Origin: Nocardia niigatensis NBRC 100131 | GTDB taxonomy: Bacteria; Actinomycetota; Actinomycetes; Mycobacteriales; Mycobacteriaceae | Direction of reading: 5' to 3' | DNA length: 64,000 nt | Assembly: GCF_000308655.1 (NCBI RefSeq) | Contig: NZ_BAGC01000114.1 | Location: 1 to 64,000 of the forward strand | Part shown: positions 44,232 through 53,067 of the stretch, one piece after another | How positions within the stretch are numbered: position 1 is the stretch's first letter | Layout of the letters: each line of letters begins with the position of its first letter | Notes under the pieces: generated by a model | Databases searched by the model: none | What the model was told of the DNA's origin: nothing | What the model saw: only the letters and a program-made list of their open reading frames with translations | Translations under genes and position numbers: made by a program

Positions 44232-44966
44232 ATGGGCCATCCGTTCGAGATCGAGCTGGAGGAGACCCTGCCCGCGACGCCGGAACAGGTCTGGGAGGCG
44301 ATCGCCACCGGGCCGGGCATCGACTCCTGGTTCATGGGGCGCAATGAGGTCGAGGCGCGGGCCGGTGGCACCGCCGCCATGGATACCGGTGGGCGGCGCG
44401 AAGAGTCGACGATCACCGTGTACGAGCCGGGCAAGCACTTCGCCACCCGCACCGGGACCGACGAGCAAGGCCGGTTCATGGCCTTCGAGTATCTGCTCGA
44501 GGGGCGCGAGGGCGGCAGTACCGTGCTGCGGGTGGTCCACAGTGGCATGCTGGGCGACGACTGGCAGGACGAATACGACGCCCTGCGTCGCGGCTGGCCG
44601 TTCCACCTGAACACGCTGCGCGAATACCTCACCCACTTCCAGGGCCGGATCGGAGTTCCCGTATTCGCTGTCGCCACAGGGTCTTCCGGGCAGGCGGTCC
44701 GGTCGGCACTCGTCCAGGCGCTGGCGCTCTCGGAGCCGGTGGCCGTCGGCGCCCGGGTCCACGCCGAACCGGCGGACCTGCCGCCGCTGGACGGCGAGGT
44801 GGTGTGGGCCGACGACGAGCGGTTCGAGATTCGCACCGCCGACGGGCTGTACACCTTCCACCACGCCCCCACCGGCCTGGCGCTGATGTTCCATCACCTG
44901 TTCGGTCCCGACACCGACGGGGCCGAGGCCACGTGGCAGCAGTGGCTTGCCACCCTGCTGCGCTGA
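44232..44966 (+). CDS. SRPBCC (AHSA1-like) domain protein
   Basis: A 244-residue START/Bet v1-fold protein. EIELEETLPATPEQVWEAIA and then GIDSWFMG open the AHSA1 domain (residues 1-135), with TITVYEPGKHFATRTG and FEYLLEGREGGSTVLRVVHSG in the middle. A second half (about 140-240) repeats a similar pattern. The ArsR-SRPBCC pair is a common regulated unit in actinobacteria; the ligand is unknown. Confidence 0.85.
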   Translation: MGHPFEIELEETLPATPEQVWEAIATGPGIDSWFMGRNEVEARAGGTAAMDTGGRREESTITVYEPGKHFATRTGTDEQGRFMAFEYLLEGREGGSTVLRVVHSGMLGDDWQDEYDALRRGWPFHLNTLREYLTHFQGRIGVPVFAVATGSSGQAVRSALVQALALSEPVAVGARVHAEPADLPPLDGEVVWADDERFEIRTADGLYTFHHAPTGLALMFHHLFGPDTDGAEATWQQWLATLLR

Positions 44967-45023
44967 ACTACCCCCGATCCATCCCGATCATCAACCGACA
45001 CAACACATCTCCAGGAGTCTCGC

Positions 45024-45596
45024 ATGCGCACTCTCATCAGCACCGCCTTCATTTCCCTCGACGGCGTCGTGGAGGGCCCGGGTGGCGAACCCGGCTACCG
45101 GAACTCCGGCTGGACCTTCGAGGACATCGAATTCGTGCCCGAGGCCTATGAGATCAAGGGCCGAGAGCAGGAGGAATCCACCGCGATGCTGATGGGCCGC
45201 GTCAGCTATGAGGCGTTCAGCCCGGTGTGGCCGGACATGGCGGATTTCGCCGGATACAAGGGCATGCCGAAGTACGTCGTCTCCACCACCCTCACCGACG
45301 CCGACCTGGTGACCAACTGGGGTGAGACCACCATCCTGCGCTCCGTCGACGATGTGGCCGCGCTGAAGAACACCGAGGGCGGCCCGATCATCATCCACGG
45401 CAGCGCCTCGCTCAACCGCAGCCTCTCCGACGCGGGCCTGATCGACCGCTACCACCTGCTGGTCTTCCCGCTCCTGCTGGGCGCGGGCAAGCGCCTGTTC
45501 TCCGAGTCGGACAAGAACGCCCAGAAGCTGAAGCTGGTCGAGTCCGCCACCTACTCCAACGGCATCCAGAAGAACGTCTTCGACGTCGTCCGCTGA
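45024..45596 (+). CDS. dihydrofolate reductase-fold (RibD C-terminal) protein
   Basis: A 190-residue single RibD_C domain. It begins MRTLISTAFISLDGVVEGPG; the cofactor region is MLMGRVSYEAFSPVW, followed by IIIHGSASLNRSLSDAGLID and FPLLLGAGKRLF. Members are NADPH-dependent reductases of unknown substrates, unlinked to riboflavin genes. A weak GGAG lies upstream of ATG 45024. It is probably co-transcribed with the ArsR-SRPBCC pair (57-bp gap). Confidence 0.88.
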   Translation: MRTLISTAFISLDGVVEGPGGEPGYRNSGWTFEDIEFVPEAYEIKGREQEESTAMLMGRVSYEAFSPVWPDMADFAGYKGMPKYVVSTTLTDADLVTNWGETTILRSVDDVAALKNTEGGPIIIHGSASLNRSLSDAGLIDRYHLLVFPLLLGAGKRLFSESDKNAQKLKLVESATYSNGIQKNVFDVVR

Positions 45597-45661
45597 GGTA
45601 GCCGACCCGAATCCGGCAGTGGCCCTGGAGGATTCGCCGACTATTTCCGGCGGACCTCGTG

Positions 45662-45865
45662 TCATCCGCTGGCCGGGGTCCACCACCGGATGACAAGTTC
45701 ATCGCTGTCGACGGTGGTGTGGACGGCTTCGCCGAGGTCGAGGCCGAACGAGTCGCCGGCGATCCACCATGTCATATCGACCGGCCGGATCGGCACGAGC
45801 GCGCGGCGGCGGGTCGCCACCGGTCCCCGATGCGAACCGGCGGCGAGCCACTCGGCGAAGATCAT
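45662..45865 (-). CDS. small hypothetical protein
   Basis: A 67-residue frame divergent from the KOW-like gene. It contains VDMTWWIAGDSFGLDLGEAV and ends VIRWWTPASG, a beta-rich pattern with GC third positions like the neighbours. No family recognised. Confidence 0.5.
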   Translation of the reverse strand: MIFAEWLAAGSHRGPVATRRRALVPIRPVDMTWWIAGDSFGLDLGEAVHTTVDSDELVIRWWTPASG

Positions 45866-45887
45866 CCGCGTGGATTACTGTGGCCCC

Positions 45888-46097
45888 GTGGGCTTTACCG
45901 ACTATGGTCCGGGCGATGTCGTGTACTTCCCGGAGGGGCCGTTCATCGGAGTCTGCGGGGTCGTGCGCACCGTCGACACGAGCCGGGAAGAACTTCGCAT
46001 CGACTTCAGCGAGGGCCTGCTGCACCGGGAAGGCGGCGTCCTGAGCGAACGCCGCCACAGCTTTACCGTCCGGTTCGACGAGGTCGAACTCGTCTGA
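45888..46097 (+). CDS. small KOW-like domain protein
   Basis: A 69-residue protein from GTG 45888 (GTG 45870 is in frame). PGDVVYFPEGPFIGVCGVVR with a following VDTSREELRIDF is the KOW pattern seen in NusG and ribosomal proteins, so RNA binding is possible. Divergent from the small gene at 45662. Confidence 0.55.
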   Translation: MGFTDYGPGDVVYFPEGPFIGVCGVVRTVDTSREELRIDFSEGLLHREGGVLSERRHSFTVRFDEVELV

Positions 46098-46228
46098 GCG
46101 GCTCGGGAAGCCGGCCACCATGGCCCGCATGACCGGATAGCGGTGGTACGACGATTCGTCGGGTGCCGGTCTCCACGCCGCCGGACGCTATCAGCGGACC
46201 GATCTCGTCCGCACGGCGGTAAATCGGC

Positions 46229-46393
46229 TCAGGTTTTCAGGAATCTCAGGTGAAAGGCTCCGAAGATCAGGACGATGCCGACGTTCGCCATCAGCCGTTC
46301 CCAGAAATGGTGGCGGAAGAAGAGGATGTCGACGCCTACGACCACGACGATCAGGGCGAGCACGTAGAGGCCGGCCAGTGGGGCTCTTCCCAT
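46229..46393 (-). CDS. 54-residue membrane protein
   Basis: Two hydrophobic helices (LAGLYVLALIVVVVGVDILF and NVGIVLIFGAFHL) flank a short charged loop with FFRHHFWERLM. A small transmembrane protein with an intact frame; function unknown. Confidence 0.65.
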   Translation of the reverse strand: MGRAPLAGLYVLALIVVVVGVDILFFRHHFWERLMANVGIVLIFGAFHLRFLKT

Positions 46394-46456
46394 GCTCAAG
46401 TTGTACTACGCGCTGCTGGCGCGACGGTGGAGGCAGAGCTTCTTATCGGTCGATTC

Positions 46457-47056
46457 TCAGGGCCGGGTCGTGGACACCAGGCGTGGGCGCAGGCTGGGCC
46501 ATTCGGTGGCGAGGATGGAGTAGTAGGCGGAATCGCGGATGGTGGCGTCGGAGCCGGCGAAGTCGGCGCGGAGGACGCCGTCGAGGCTGGCGCCGAGGCG
46601 TTCGATGGCCTGACGGGAGCGGGAGTTCCGGACATCGGTGCGGAAGCGGACGCGATGCACCTGCCAGCCGGTGAACGCGTGGTCGAGCATGAGGAGTTTG
46701 GCTTCGCGGTTGGCGCCGGTGCGCTGGGCGGAGTGGGCCAGCCAGGTAGAGCCGATCTCGACGGCGTCGGGGGTGTCGGGACGGGCGGTGACGTGGGCGG
46801 GCCAGGGCCACTGTTCGAGGTGGAAGCTCGTGGTACCGAGGACCTCGGCGGAGCCTGCCCGGCGGATCACCAGCGGCAGTTGGCGATTGGCCGCGCGGGC
46901 GGCCAGCGCCTGGTCCACCCAGCGCCGCATACCCTCGGCATCGGCCGGGACGTGAGCGTGCGTATACGAGGTGCGCGATTCACAGGCGGCGGCCGTCAGC
47001 GTCGCGACATCCGCCACGGTCAGCTCGGTGAGCTCGACGATCTTCCCCGACAGCAT
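46457..47056 (-). CDS. GNAT acetyltransferase (RimJ/RimL type)
   Basis: 199 residues from ATG 47056 (GTG 47092 is also possible). N-terminal VELTELTVADVATLTAA is followed by LPLVIRRAGSAEVLGTTSFH, WLAHSAQRTGANREAKLLML (the acetyl-CoA loop region) and RVRFRTDVRNSRSRQAIERL with GASLDGVLR, the RimJ/L signature. It transfers acetyl to an amine; the substrate is unknown. Confidence 0.88.
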   Translation of the reverse strand: MLSGKIVELTELTVADVATLTAAACESRTSYTHAHVPADAEGMRRWVDQALAARAANRQLPLVIRRAGSAEVLGTTSFHLEQWPWPAHVTARPDTPDAVEIGSTWLAHSAQRTGANREAKLLMLDHAFTGWQVHRVRFRTDVRNSRSRQAIERLGASLDGVLRADFAGSDATIRDSAYYSILATEWPSLRPRLVSTTRP

Positions 47057-47168
47057 CGACACCACGTCCCCGCCCCTGAATGAATGCCCCACACGACTTT
47101 TCGTCGATCATCTCGACCCTACAGCCCCGGATTCGACACATCCCGGCAGCCCGCCGACCGTTTACATT

Positions 47169-47188
47169 CTATACGACCGTACGTATAG
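47169..47188. promoter_or_regulatory. inverted repeat upstream of DUF3237 gene
   Basis: CTATACG-ACCGTA-CGTATAG: 7-bp arms, AT-rich, 31 bases before the DUF3237 start. It looks like a TetR-type operator; no TetR gene is adjacent. Confidence 0.5.
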
Positions 47189-47218
47189 TTTCACGCACAG
47201 GCTGAAGCGTTCGGCGAC

Positions 47219-47731
47219 ATGACGATTTCGGGAACGGTGAGGGCAATGGACGTTCGAGTCAAGGATGTCTCCGCGGTGGGGACCGAGTTCTTGTTCGATG
47301 TGGTGATCGACCTCGAGCCGGGGCTCAGCATCGGCGGGCCGGTGGGCCATCGCACGATGTTCGGGGCCGCAGGCGGGACGTTCGAGGGGCCCAAGATTCG
47401 GGGCGAGGTGCTGCCCGGCGGAGGGGACTGGGCGGTGTTCCGCGGGGACGGGAACATGCAGCTCGACGTGCGGCTCACTTTGCGGACCGAGGCGGGTGAC
47501 CTGATCTACGTCACCTATGGTGGCCGGTGGATCATTCCGGCCGAATTGCGTACCGCGGCACGGGATTCGGCAGTGAATCGCACGATCGAACCGGCCCAGT
47601 ACTACTGGCGCACCACGGTGCTGTTCGAGACCGGATCGGAGCGCTTTTCGTGGTTGAACGACATCGTCGCCGTCGGGTCGGGCTATCTGGTCGAGAACGG
47701 CGTCGCCTACCGGGTTTTCGAAGTGCTCTGA
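47219..47731 (+). CDS. DUF3237 family protein
   Basis: A 170-residue beta-barrel-like protein. FLFDVVIDLEPGLSIGGPVG and GGTFEGPKIRGEVLPGGGDW with DLIYVTYGG are the family's markers. DUF3237 genes are often next to catabolic or TetR-controlled genes. ATG 47219 or ATG 47246 could be the start. Confidence 0.83.
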   Translation: MTISGTVRAMDVRVKDVSAVGTEFLFDVVIDLEPGLSIGGPVGHRTMFGAAGGTFEGPKIRGEVLPGGGDWAVFRGDGNMQLDVRLTLRTEAGDLIYVTYGGRWIIPAELRTAARDSAVNRTIEPAQYYWRTTVLFETGSERFSWLNDIVAVGSGYLVENGVAYRVFEVL

Positions 47732-47761
47732 GCCGCCGGGACTCAGAGCGTGGTGATCGGG

Positions 47762-49375
47762 TCAGGCGGGCGGGGTGCCCAGGATCGTGGTGGGTTCCTT
47801 CTCGTCGCGGGGGCCGGGGTCGTGAACGGCCTCGTTGCGCGCCACCAGGCCGGACACGTCCGCCAGCGGAATGTACGGAATCACCAGGGCCACAACGAAG
47901 GCGATCGCCAGTCCCGGGAGCAGATACCCGAACACCGGGACCAGCGCGTCGGCGTACGCCCCCACGATCGCATCCCGCAGTGGCGTGGGAAGATGCCCGA
48001 CGACCGCGGGCGGCAGCGCTGCCGGGTTGACCCCGGTGGCCGGCACATCGTCGGGGTGGGTGCGGAAGGCGGTATCGAGATCGCCGGTGAGACGGTGGGT
48101 GAAGATCGACCCGAAAATGGCGACTCCCAGCGCACCGCCCATCTCGCGGAAGTAGTTGTTCGCGCTGGTCGCGGTCCCGACATCGGTTGCGGGAACGGCA
48201 TTCTGGACCAGCAGGACCAGCAGCTGCATGACCGTGCCGATGCCCAGCCCGATGACGAACAGCATGGCGGACACCACCCACGCCGGGGTGTGGGCGTCCA
48301 GACGGGTCATCCAGATCATGCCCACGGCGATGATGAGGACACCCAGCGGCGGGTACACCCGGTAGCGGCCGGTGCGGGTGACCGCGCCCATGGTGACGGA
48401 CACCGTCAGGAACATGCCGATTGTCATAGGGATCGACAGCAGTCCGGACGCCGAGGCGGAGACGCCGGTGGCCATCTGCAGAAATGTCGGCACGAACGCG
48501 ACGGACGCGAACATGATCAGCCCCATGATGAATCCGAGCAGCGAAGTGGTCGTGAAGGTCCGGTTGCGGAACAGCCGCAGCGGCAGCATGGGTTCGGCGG
48601 CGCGCGATTCCACGCCGATGAACACCGAGATCACCACGGCCACAGTCAGAATCATGGCGAGGATGGTCGGTGAGCTCCACGCGTAGCGTTTGCCGCCCCA
48701 GTCGCTGATCAGGATGAGCAGGGTGGTGCCGGCGCTCATCGTGCTCGCCCCGAGATAGTCCGGCCGGACCGTCGGTCGTTTGGCCGGAAGGCTCAGATAC
48801 CGTGCGGCAATGATCAAGGCCGCCAACCCGATCGGCACATTGATCCAGAAACACCATCGCCACCCGAGGTGATCGGCGAACTCGCCCCCGAGGATGGGCC
48901 CGCCGACCGCGGTGAGCCCGAAGATCGCGCCCATCGGCGCACCGTACTTGCCGAGGTCCTTGGCGGGCACCACGTCGGCCATGGTGGCCTGGGCGAGAAT
49001 CATCAGCCCGCCGCCGCCCACACCCTGCACTGCCCGGAAGGCGATGAACTCCCAGAACCCGGTCGACATCGCCGCCCCGAACGAGGCCGCGGTGAACACG
49101 GTGATGGCGAACAGGAAAAGCCGACGCCGCCCGAACAAGTCGCCGAATTTGCCGTACAGCGGCATGACGAGGGTGGTGGCCAGCAGGTAGGCGGTGGTGG
49201 TCCAGGCCATGTGCGGGACGCCGCCGAGCTGTCCGACGATGGTGGGCATGGCCGCACCGGTGATCATCTGGTCGAGGCTGGCAAGCAACAGTCCGGCGGA
49301 CAGGGCCGTGAAGATGAGCCAGATGCGCCGCTGCGTCATGACTATGGGCGCGGAATCGGTGGTGGCGAAAGCCAT
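47762..49375 (-). CDS. MFS exporter, DHA2 (14-TM) family
   Basis: A 537-residue drug:H+ antiporter. About 14 hydrophobic helices; motif A in loop 2-3 is GKFGDLFGRRRLFL, and motif C in helix 5 is GLTAVGGPILGGEFADHLGWR. The last helix ends near residue 510, followed by a charged tail. Last gene of the DOI-synthase operon, 28 bp behind the P450, so it probably exports the operon's product or gives self-protection. Confidence 0.93.
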   Translation of the reverse strand: MAFATTDSAPIVMTQRRIWLIFTALSAGLLLASLDQMITGAAMPTIVGQLGGVPHMAWTTTAYLLATTLVMPLYGKFGDLFGRRRLFLFAITVFTAASFGAAMSTGFWEFIAFRAVQGVGGGGLMILAQATMADVVPAKDLGKYGAPMGAIFGLTAVGGPILGGEFADHLGWRWCFWINVPIGLAALIIAARYLSLPAKRPTVRPDYLGASTMSAGTTLLILISDWGGKRYAWSSPTILAMILTVAVVISVFIGVESRAAEPMLPLRLFRNRTFTTTSLLGFIMGLIMFASVAFVPTFLQMATGVSASASGLLSIPMTIGMFLTVSVTMGAVTRTGRYRVYPPLGVLIIAVGMIWMTRLDAHTPAWVVSAMLFVIGLGIGTVMQLLVLLVQNAVPATDVGTATSANNYFREMGGALGVAIFGSIFTHRLTGDLDTAFRTHPDDVPATGVNPAALPPAVVGHLPTPLRDAIVGAYADALVPVFGYLLPGLAIAFVVALVIPYIPLADVSGLVARNEAVHDPGPRDEKEPTTILGTPPA

Positions 49376-49403
49376 ATCGTGAGTCCTCGGTGCTGAAGGG
49401 CGT

Positions 49404-50537
49404 TTACCAGCGCACGGGCAGCGCGGTCAGTCCGCCGGTGAAGACCTCGTCCCGCTCCGAGAGGGTGGCGGGGTCGACGGCGAGAGTGAGGGCGGGGAAC
49501 CGGCGGACGAGTTGCCCGAAGGCGACCTGCAATTCGAGGCGGGCCAGCGGTGCGCCCAGGCAGTAGCGGGGGCCGTAACCGAAGAGGAAGTGCGCGGCCT
49601 CCTGCCGGGTGATGTCCACGCGTCCGGGATCGGTGAACTGGGCGCGGTCGTGATTGGCGGAGGCGATGCCCAGCAGCACAAGATCACCCGCCGCGATCTC
49701 GACGTCGCCGACCGCGAGTCCGCTGCGCGCGTACCTGGGCAGGCTGCCGGCGTCGCAGGCCCGCAAGAGTTCCTCGGCCGCGGAGGCCACCAGTTCGGGC
49801 CGGTCGCGCAGCAGCCGCCACTGGCCGGGGTTCTCCAGCAGCATGCGTACCCCTACCCCGATCTGCACGGCCGAGGTCTCGTGCCCGGCGAACAGCAGAA
49901 CCATGGCGTGCGTGGCGACTTCGGTGTCCTCGACGCCGTCGACCGCGCACAGCCGTGACACCACGTCGTCGCCGGGATCGCGCCGCTTCTGTCCCACCAG
50001 GTCCAGGCAGTATGCGAACAATTCCGCCACGCCCTGCTCGACCTTGACGCGGTCGGTGACGTTGCCGACCGCGTCGACCCAGGCCCGGAACCGATTCCGG
50101 TCGGCGTACGGCACTCCGAGCAGCTCGCAGATCACCAGCAGCGGCAGCGGCAGCGCGAGCGCGGCCTGCAGATCAGCGGGTGGGCCCTGGTCCTCCATGG
50201 CGTCGAGCAGCTCCGAGGTGAATTGCTCGATCCGCGGCCGCAGCTCCCGCATCCGCCGCGGCGAGAAGTGCGGCTGCAGCAGGGTGCGCATGCGCGCGTG
50301 GTCCTCGAGTTCGGTGTCGAAGTTGCCGATCGGCCCGCCCGAGAACGCCGACTCGCCCAGGCGGGCCGCGGTTTCGGGGGTGCGGTGCGCGCGGCCCAGC
50401 CGCGGATCGGTGAACAGGTCGCGCACCAGCTCGTAACCGGTGGCCAGCCAGGCCGGATCGCCCGTGGGCGTGGTGACCCGGGTGACCCCGGAACCGACGA
50501 CTCCGGTGACCGGGCAGAAGGACGGAGGCAGTGTCAT
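49404..50537 (-). CDS. cytochrome P450
   Basis: 377 residues. The I-helix motif is AGHETSA, the ExxR helix is EELLR, and the heme loop FLFGYGPRYCLGAPLAR has the thiolate Cys at about 326. N-terminal FCPVTG and VRDLFTDPRLGRAH are typical of bacterial soluble P450s of antibiotic clusters. It needs ferredoxin partners, not encoded nearby. It lies between the Eis-like and MFS genes with 25-28 bp gaps. It likely hydroxylates or oxidises the aminocyclitol product or a conjugate. Confidence 0.93.
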   Translation of the reverse strand: MTLPPSFCPVTGVVGSGVTRVTTPTGDPAWLATGYELVRDLFTDPRLGRAHRTPETAARLGESAFSGGPIGNFDTELEDHARMRTLLQPHFSPRRMRELRPRIEQFTSELLDAMEDQGPPADLQAALALPLPLLVICELLGVPYADRNRFRAWVDAVGNVTDRVKVEQGVAELFAYCLDLVGQKRRDPGDDVVSRLCAVDGVEDTEVATHAMVLLFAGHETSAVQIGVGVRMLLENPGQWRLLRDRPELVASAAEELLRACDAGSLPRYARSGLAVGDVEIAAGDLVLLGIASANHDRAQFTDPGRVDITRQEAAHFLFGYGPRYCLGAPLARLELQVAFGQLVRRFPALTLAVDPATLSERDEVFTGGLTALPVRW

Positions 50538-50562
50538 ATCGGTACGGTCCTCGGGCTTTCGA

Positions 50563-51768
50563 TCAGAACGGCGTGTTGTTGAACGGTTTCCGCGCGGGGG
50601 TGAAGGCGCGGTCCAGGGCCTCGACGGCTCCGGCGGTGAGGTCTTCGACGCGGCCGGCGCGCGCGAGCTCGCCGAGTGTGTGGGCGCCGAAGTAGGCGGT
50701 GGTGAGCTCCAGCGGTCCGATGCGGACATCGGCGGCGGCCCCCTCGACGGGTGACCAGCTCCCGCGACCGCCGGCGACCTCGAGCAGATAGGTGCCGGTG
50801 CTGAGTCCCCAGGGATCGGCGACCTCGACCACGCCGTGGAAATCGCCACGGAACTCCCGTGACGCGATGGCCTTGGGCAGGTTCAGGATCCACGTCCACA
50901 GGCCCGCGTCGATCCCGGTCACCGAGGCCGCGCGGGAGTCCTCGAGCAGCAGCGGGGTGGGGTCGTCGAGCGCGGTGTCCATCCGGATCTCGGTGTACTC
51001 GCCCTGCCCGAGCAGACAGCGCAGCAGTTCCCGGTGCGCGGCCACGGTGAGCGCGCAGAAATCCTTGACCAGCACCGTGTTCCCGGCCAGGTCGTAGATG
51101 ACGTACCCGTCCGGGTGCACGATGATGAACGAGTGCGGGCCGATGGCGCTCGCCCACCAGGACTCGCCGCGATCCAGCGCTCCCGGGGTGGCCTGCTGCC
51201 ACAGCGCGTAGATCTGGCGCAGCTCCCCCACCGATTCCAGCAGTCCGACCTCCCGCACCGATGCCGAATCGGGCTCGGAGACACGCAGTTTCGCGCGCGC
51301 TCGGTCGATGCGCAGGTGCCGGGTGTGGGTGGTCACCCCGACGTAGGCGTAGCTGCCGCCCGGGCCGGGCATCGCGGCCAGCACATCCGCCTCGGTCTCC
51401 ATGGCGATGGTCATGAGTTCGGCCTGGACCTTGGCGTAGATGCCCCGCTTCTGGTGGGTGGTGGCGACCATGCCCTGCGCGCACGCCGCGACGGACAGCT
51501 GCTCTCCACCGGGCACGGTCACCGTGGTGCGGATGATCGCGGCAGTACCCACGATGCGCGGCTCCCGCGCCACCGACACGTCCTCGACCACGGCGATGTC
51601 CTCGAGCCGGAACTGCCGCTTCCAGGCCTCGAAGTCGTGGGTCTTCACTCCGCCGAAGGCGCGGGCGTAACGGCCGCGCAACGCCTCCCAGTCCGAGTCG
51701 ACGGCCCGGCGGGTGATGATGCCGTCGATGACGCGGCTCTCCCAGTCCGCCATGAGTTCCGATGTCAT
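50563..51768 (-). CDS. Eis-like N-acetyltransferase with SCP2 C-terminal domain
   Basis: A 401-residue protein with the three-part Eis layout. The first GNAT domain (about 15-160) contains GMVATTHQKRGIYAKVQAEL, the acetyl-CoA loop. A second GNAT-like domain spans about 160-290, and an SCP2-like domain about 295-400. It ends in Phe401, and the C-terminal carboxylate is part of the Eis active site. Mycobacterial Eis multi-acetylates aminoglycosides. In an operon with a DOI synthase this suggests acetylation of the product, for biosynthesis or self-resistance. The start overlaps the aminotransferase stop (ATGA). Confidence 0.88.
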   Translation of the reverse strand: MTSELMADWESRVIDGIITRRAVDSDWEALRGRYARAFGGVKTHDFEAWKRQFRLEDIAVVEDVSVAREPRIVGTAAIIRTTVTVPGGEQLSVAACAQGMVATTHQKRGIYAKVQAELMTIAMETEADVLAAMPGPGGSYAYVGVTTHTRHLRIDRARAKLRVSEPDSASVREVGLLESVGELRQIYALWQQATPGALDRGESWWASAIGPHSFIIVHPDGYVIYDLAGNTVLVKDFCALTVAAHRELLRCLLGQGEYTEIRMDTALDDPTPLLLEDSRAASVTGIDAGLWTWILNLPKAIASREFRGDFHGVVEVADPWGLSTGTYLLEVAGGRGSWSPVEGAAADVRIGPLELTTAYFGAHTLGELARAGRVEDLTAGAVEALDRAFTPARKPFNNTPF

Positions 51769-53060
51769 GCCATGCCTTTCGGGTCGGGGTGCGCGGGCAG
51801 GTCGGCGGCGTGGGCGCGCACCTTGTCGAGCGCGGTGAGGATGTCGTCGATGTCGCCGCGCCGGCCGAGCAGCACGCTGTGGTGCAGCAGCAGGGTGTGG
51901 TCGCGGTAGTGGTCGGCGCCGGTGAAGGGGCGCCCGGCGGCCCGTTCGACGGCATCGGCCCACCAGCGGGCGAAGCGCGGTTTGGTGTGCGGGCGCAGCA
52001 GGGCGCTGCGGTGCAGGGGCACGCGCGGCGGATACACCTTGGTGCCCAGTTCGGCGGTGAGGGCCGCGGCCACCTGGTCGACGGTCGCTTCCCCGAAAGT
52101 ACCCGGCTCGAACCGGATTCCGTACTCGTAGATTGCTCGCCGATCCACGGGCACGGGTACCGGGATGGGTGCCAGACCGGGAATGCCCGGCAGTCCTGCC
52201 TCCATTTCGTTGGCGCGCGTCTCCCGCGTCGCGTGCTGGTCGTCGAGGCGCGGTAACTGATCGAGCAGCAGCGCCGCGGTCAGCTCGGACATGCAGTAGT
52301 TCGCGCCCATGATCGTGCCGTGCTCGACGAGCTCGTACTGCCCCGGCGCGGGGCCGTCGTCGGTGTAACCGCGAGAGTCGGCGCGCAGCATGAGCATTCG
52401 CCGGTAGAGCTCGCCGCTGCCGGTGATGGCGGCCCCGGCCTCCCCGGCGGCCAGGGATTTGGCCGCCCCGAGACTGAAGACGCCGATGTCGCCGAAGGTG
52501 CCGACCGCCCGTCCGGCCCAGCGGGTGCCGTGGGCCTGCGAGCAGTCCTCGATCAACGCCAGCCCGGCCGCGTCGGCGGCGGCTGTGATCCGGTCGAGTT
52601 CGGCTGCGGTACAGGCCAGGTGGACCACGATGACCGCCCTGGTGCGCGCCGAGACGGCGGCGCTGAGCTGCTCGGCGGTGAGGCAGCCGGTGGCGGGGTC
52701 GACATCGACGAGCACCGGAACCGCGCCCACCCGCAGCACCGCGGTGGCGGGGGCGACCCAGGTCATGGCGGGCACGAGCACCTCATCGCCGGGTCCGATG
52801 CCGAGTGCCTCGAGGGCGATGACCAGGGCGCTCGAGCCGTGGTCGACGCTGACCCCGTACTCGGCGCCGTTGTAGTGGGCGAACGCCTCGCCGAACAGCC
52901 GCTCCCGGGATTTGCCGCCCTGCGCGCTGTACCAGGTCACCGACCAGCGCGAAGAATGCAGCGCGGCAAGCAGTTCCGCCGCGGTGCGGTTGTCGTACCG
53001 GGGCCAGCGCGGCCACGGGCGGGCCGAGCGCACCGGCGTGCCGCCGTGTATCGCGAGCAT
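51765..53060 (-). CDS. DegT/DnrJ/EryC1/StrS aminotransferase, BtrR-like (DOI aminotransferase)
   Basis: A 431-residue PLP enzyme. PLP Lys is K201 in SLGAAKSLAAGEAGA, E171-D172 bind the ring nitrogen, and SVDHGSSALVIALEALGIGP binds the phosphate. The stretches MLRADSRGYTDD and GANYCMSELTAALLLDQLPR closely follow BtrR of the butirosin pathway, the L-glutamine:2-deoxy-scyllo-inosose aminotransferase. The related AHBA synthases are the alternative. The gene follows the DOI-synthase-like gene by 7 bp, which favours the aminocyclitol reading: conversion of 2-deoxy-scyllo-inosose to 2-deoxy-scyllo-inosamine. Confidence 0.85.
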   Translation of the reverse strand: MLAIHGGTPVRSARPWPRWPRYDNRTAAELLAALHSSRWSVTWYSAQGGKSRERLFGEAFAHYNGAEYGVSVDHGSSALVIALEALGIGPGDEVLVPAMTWVAPATAVLRVGAVPVLVDVDPATGCLTAEQLSAAVSARTRAVIVVHLACTAAELDRITAAADAAGLALIEDCSQAHGTRWAGRAVGTFGDIGVFSLGAAKSLAAGEAGAAITGSGELYRRMLMLRADSRGYTDDGPAPGQYELVEHGTIMGANYCMSELTAALLLDQLPRLDDQHATRETRANEMEAGLPGIPGLAPIPVPVPVDRRAIYEYGIRFEPGTFGEATVDQVAAALTAELGTKVYPPRVPLHRSALLRPHTKPRFARWWADAVERAAGRPFTGADHYRDHTLLLHHSVLLGRRGDIDDILTALDKVRAHAADLPAHPDPKGMA

Positions 53061-53067
53061 GCCGGCC

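Noticed and set aside
51765..53060. AHBA synthase of an ansamycin pathway
   Set aside because: Segments after the PLP Lys follow BtrR more closely, and no polyketide or aminoshikimate genes are nearby.
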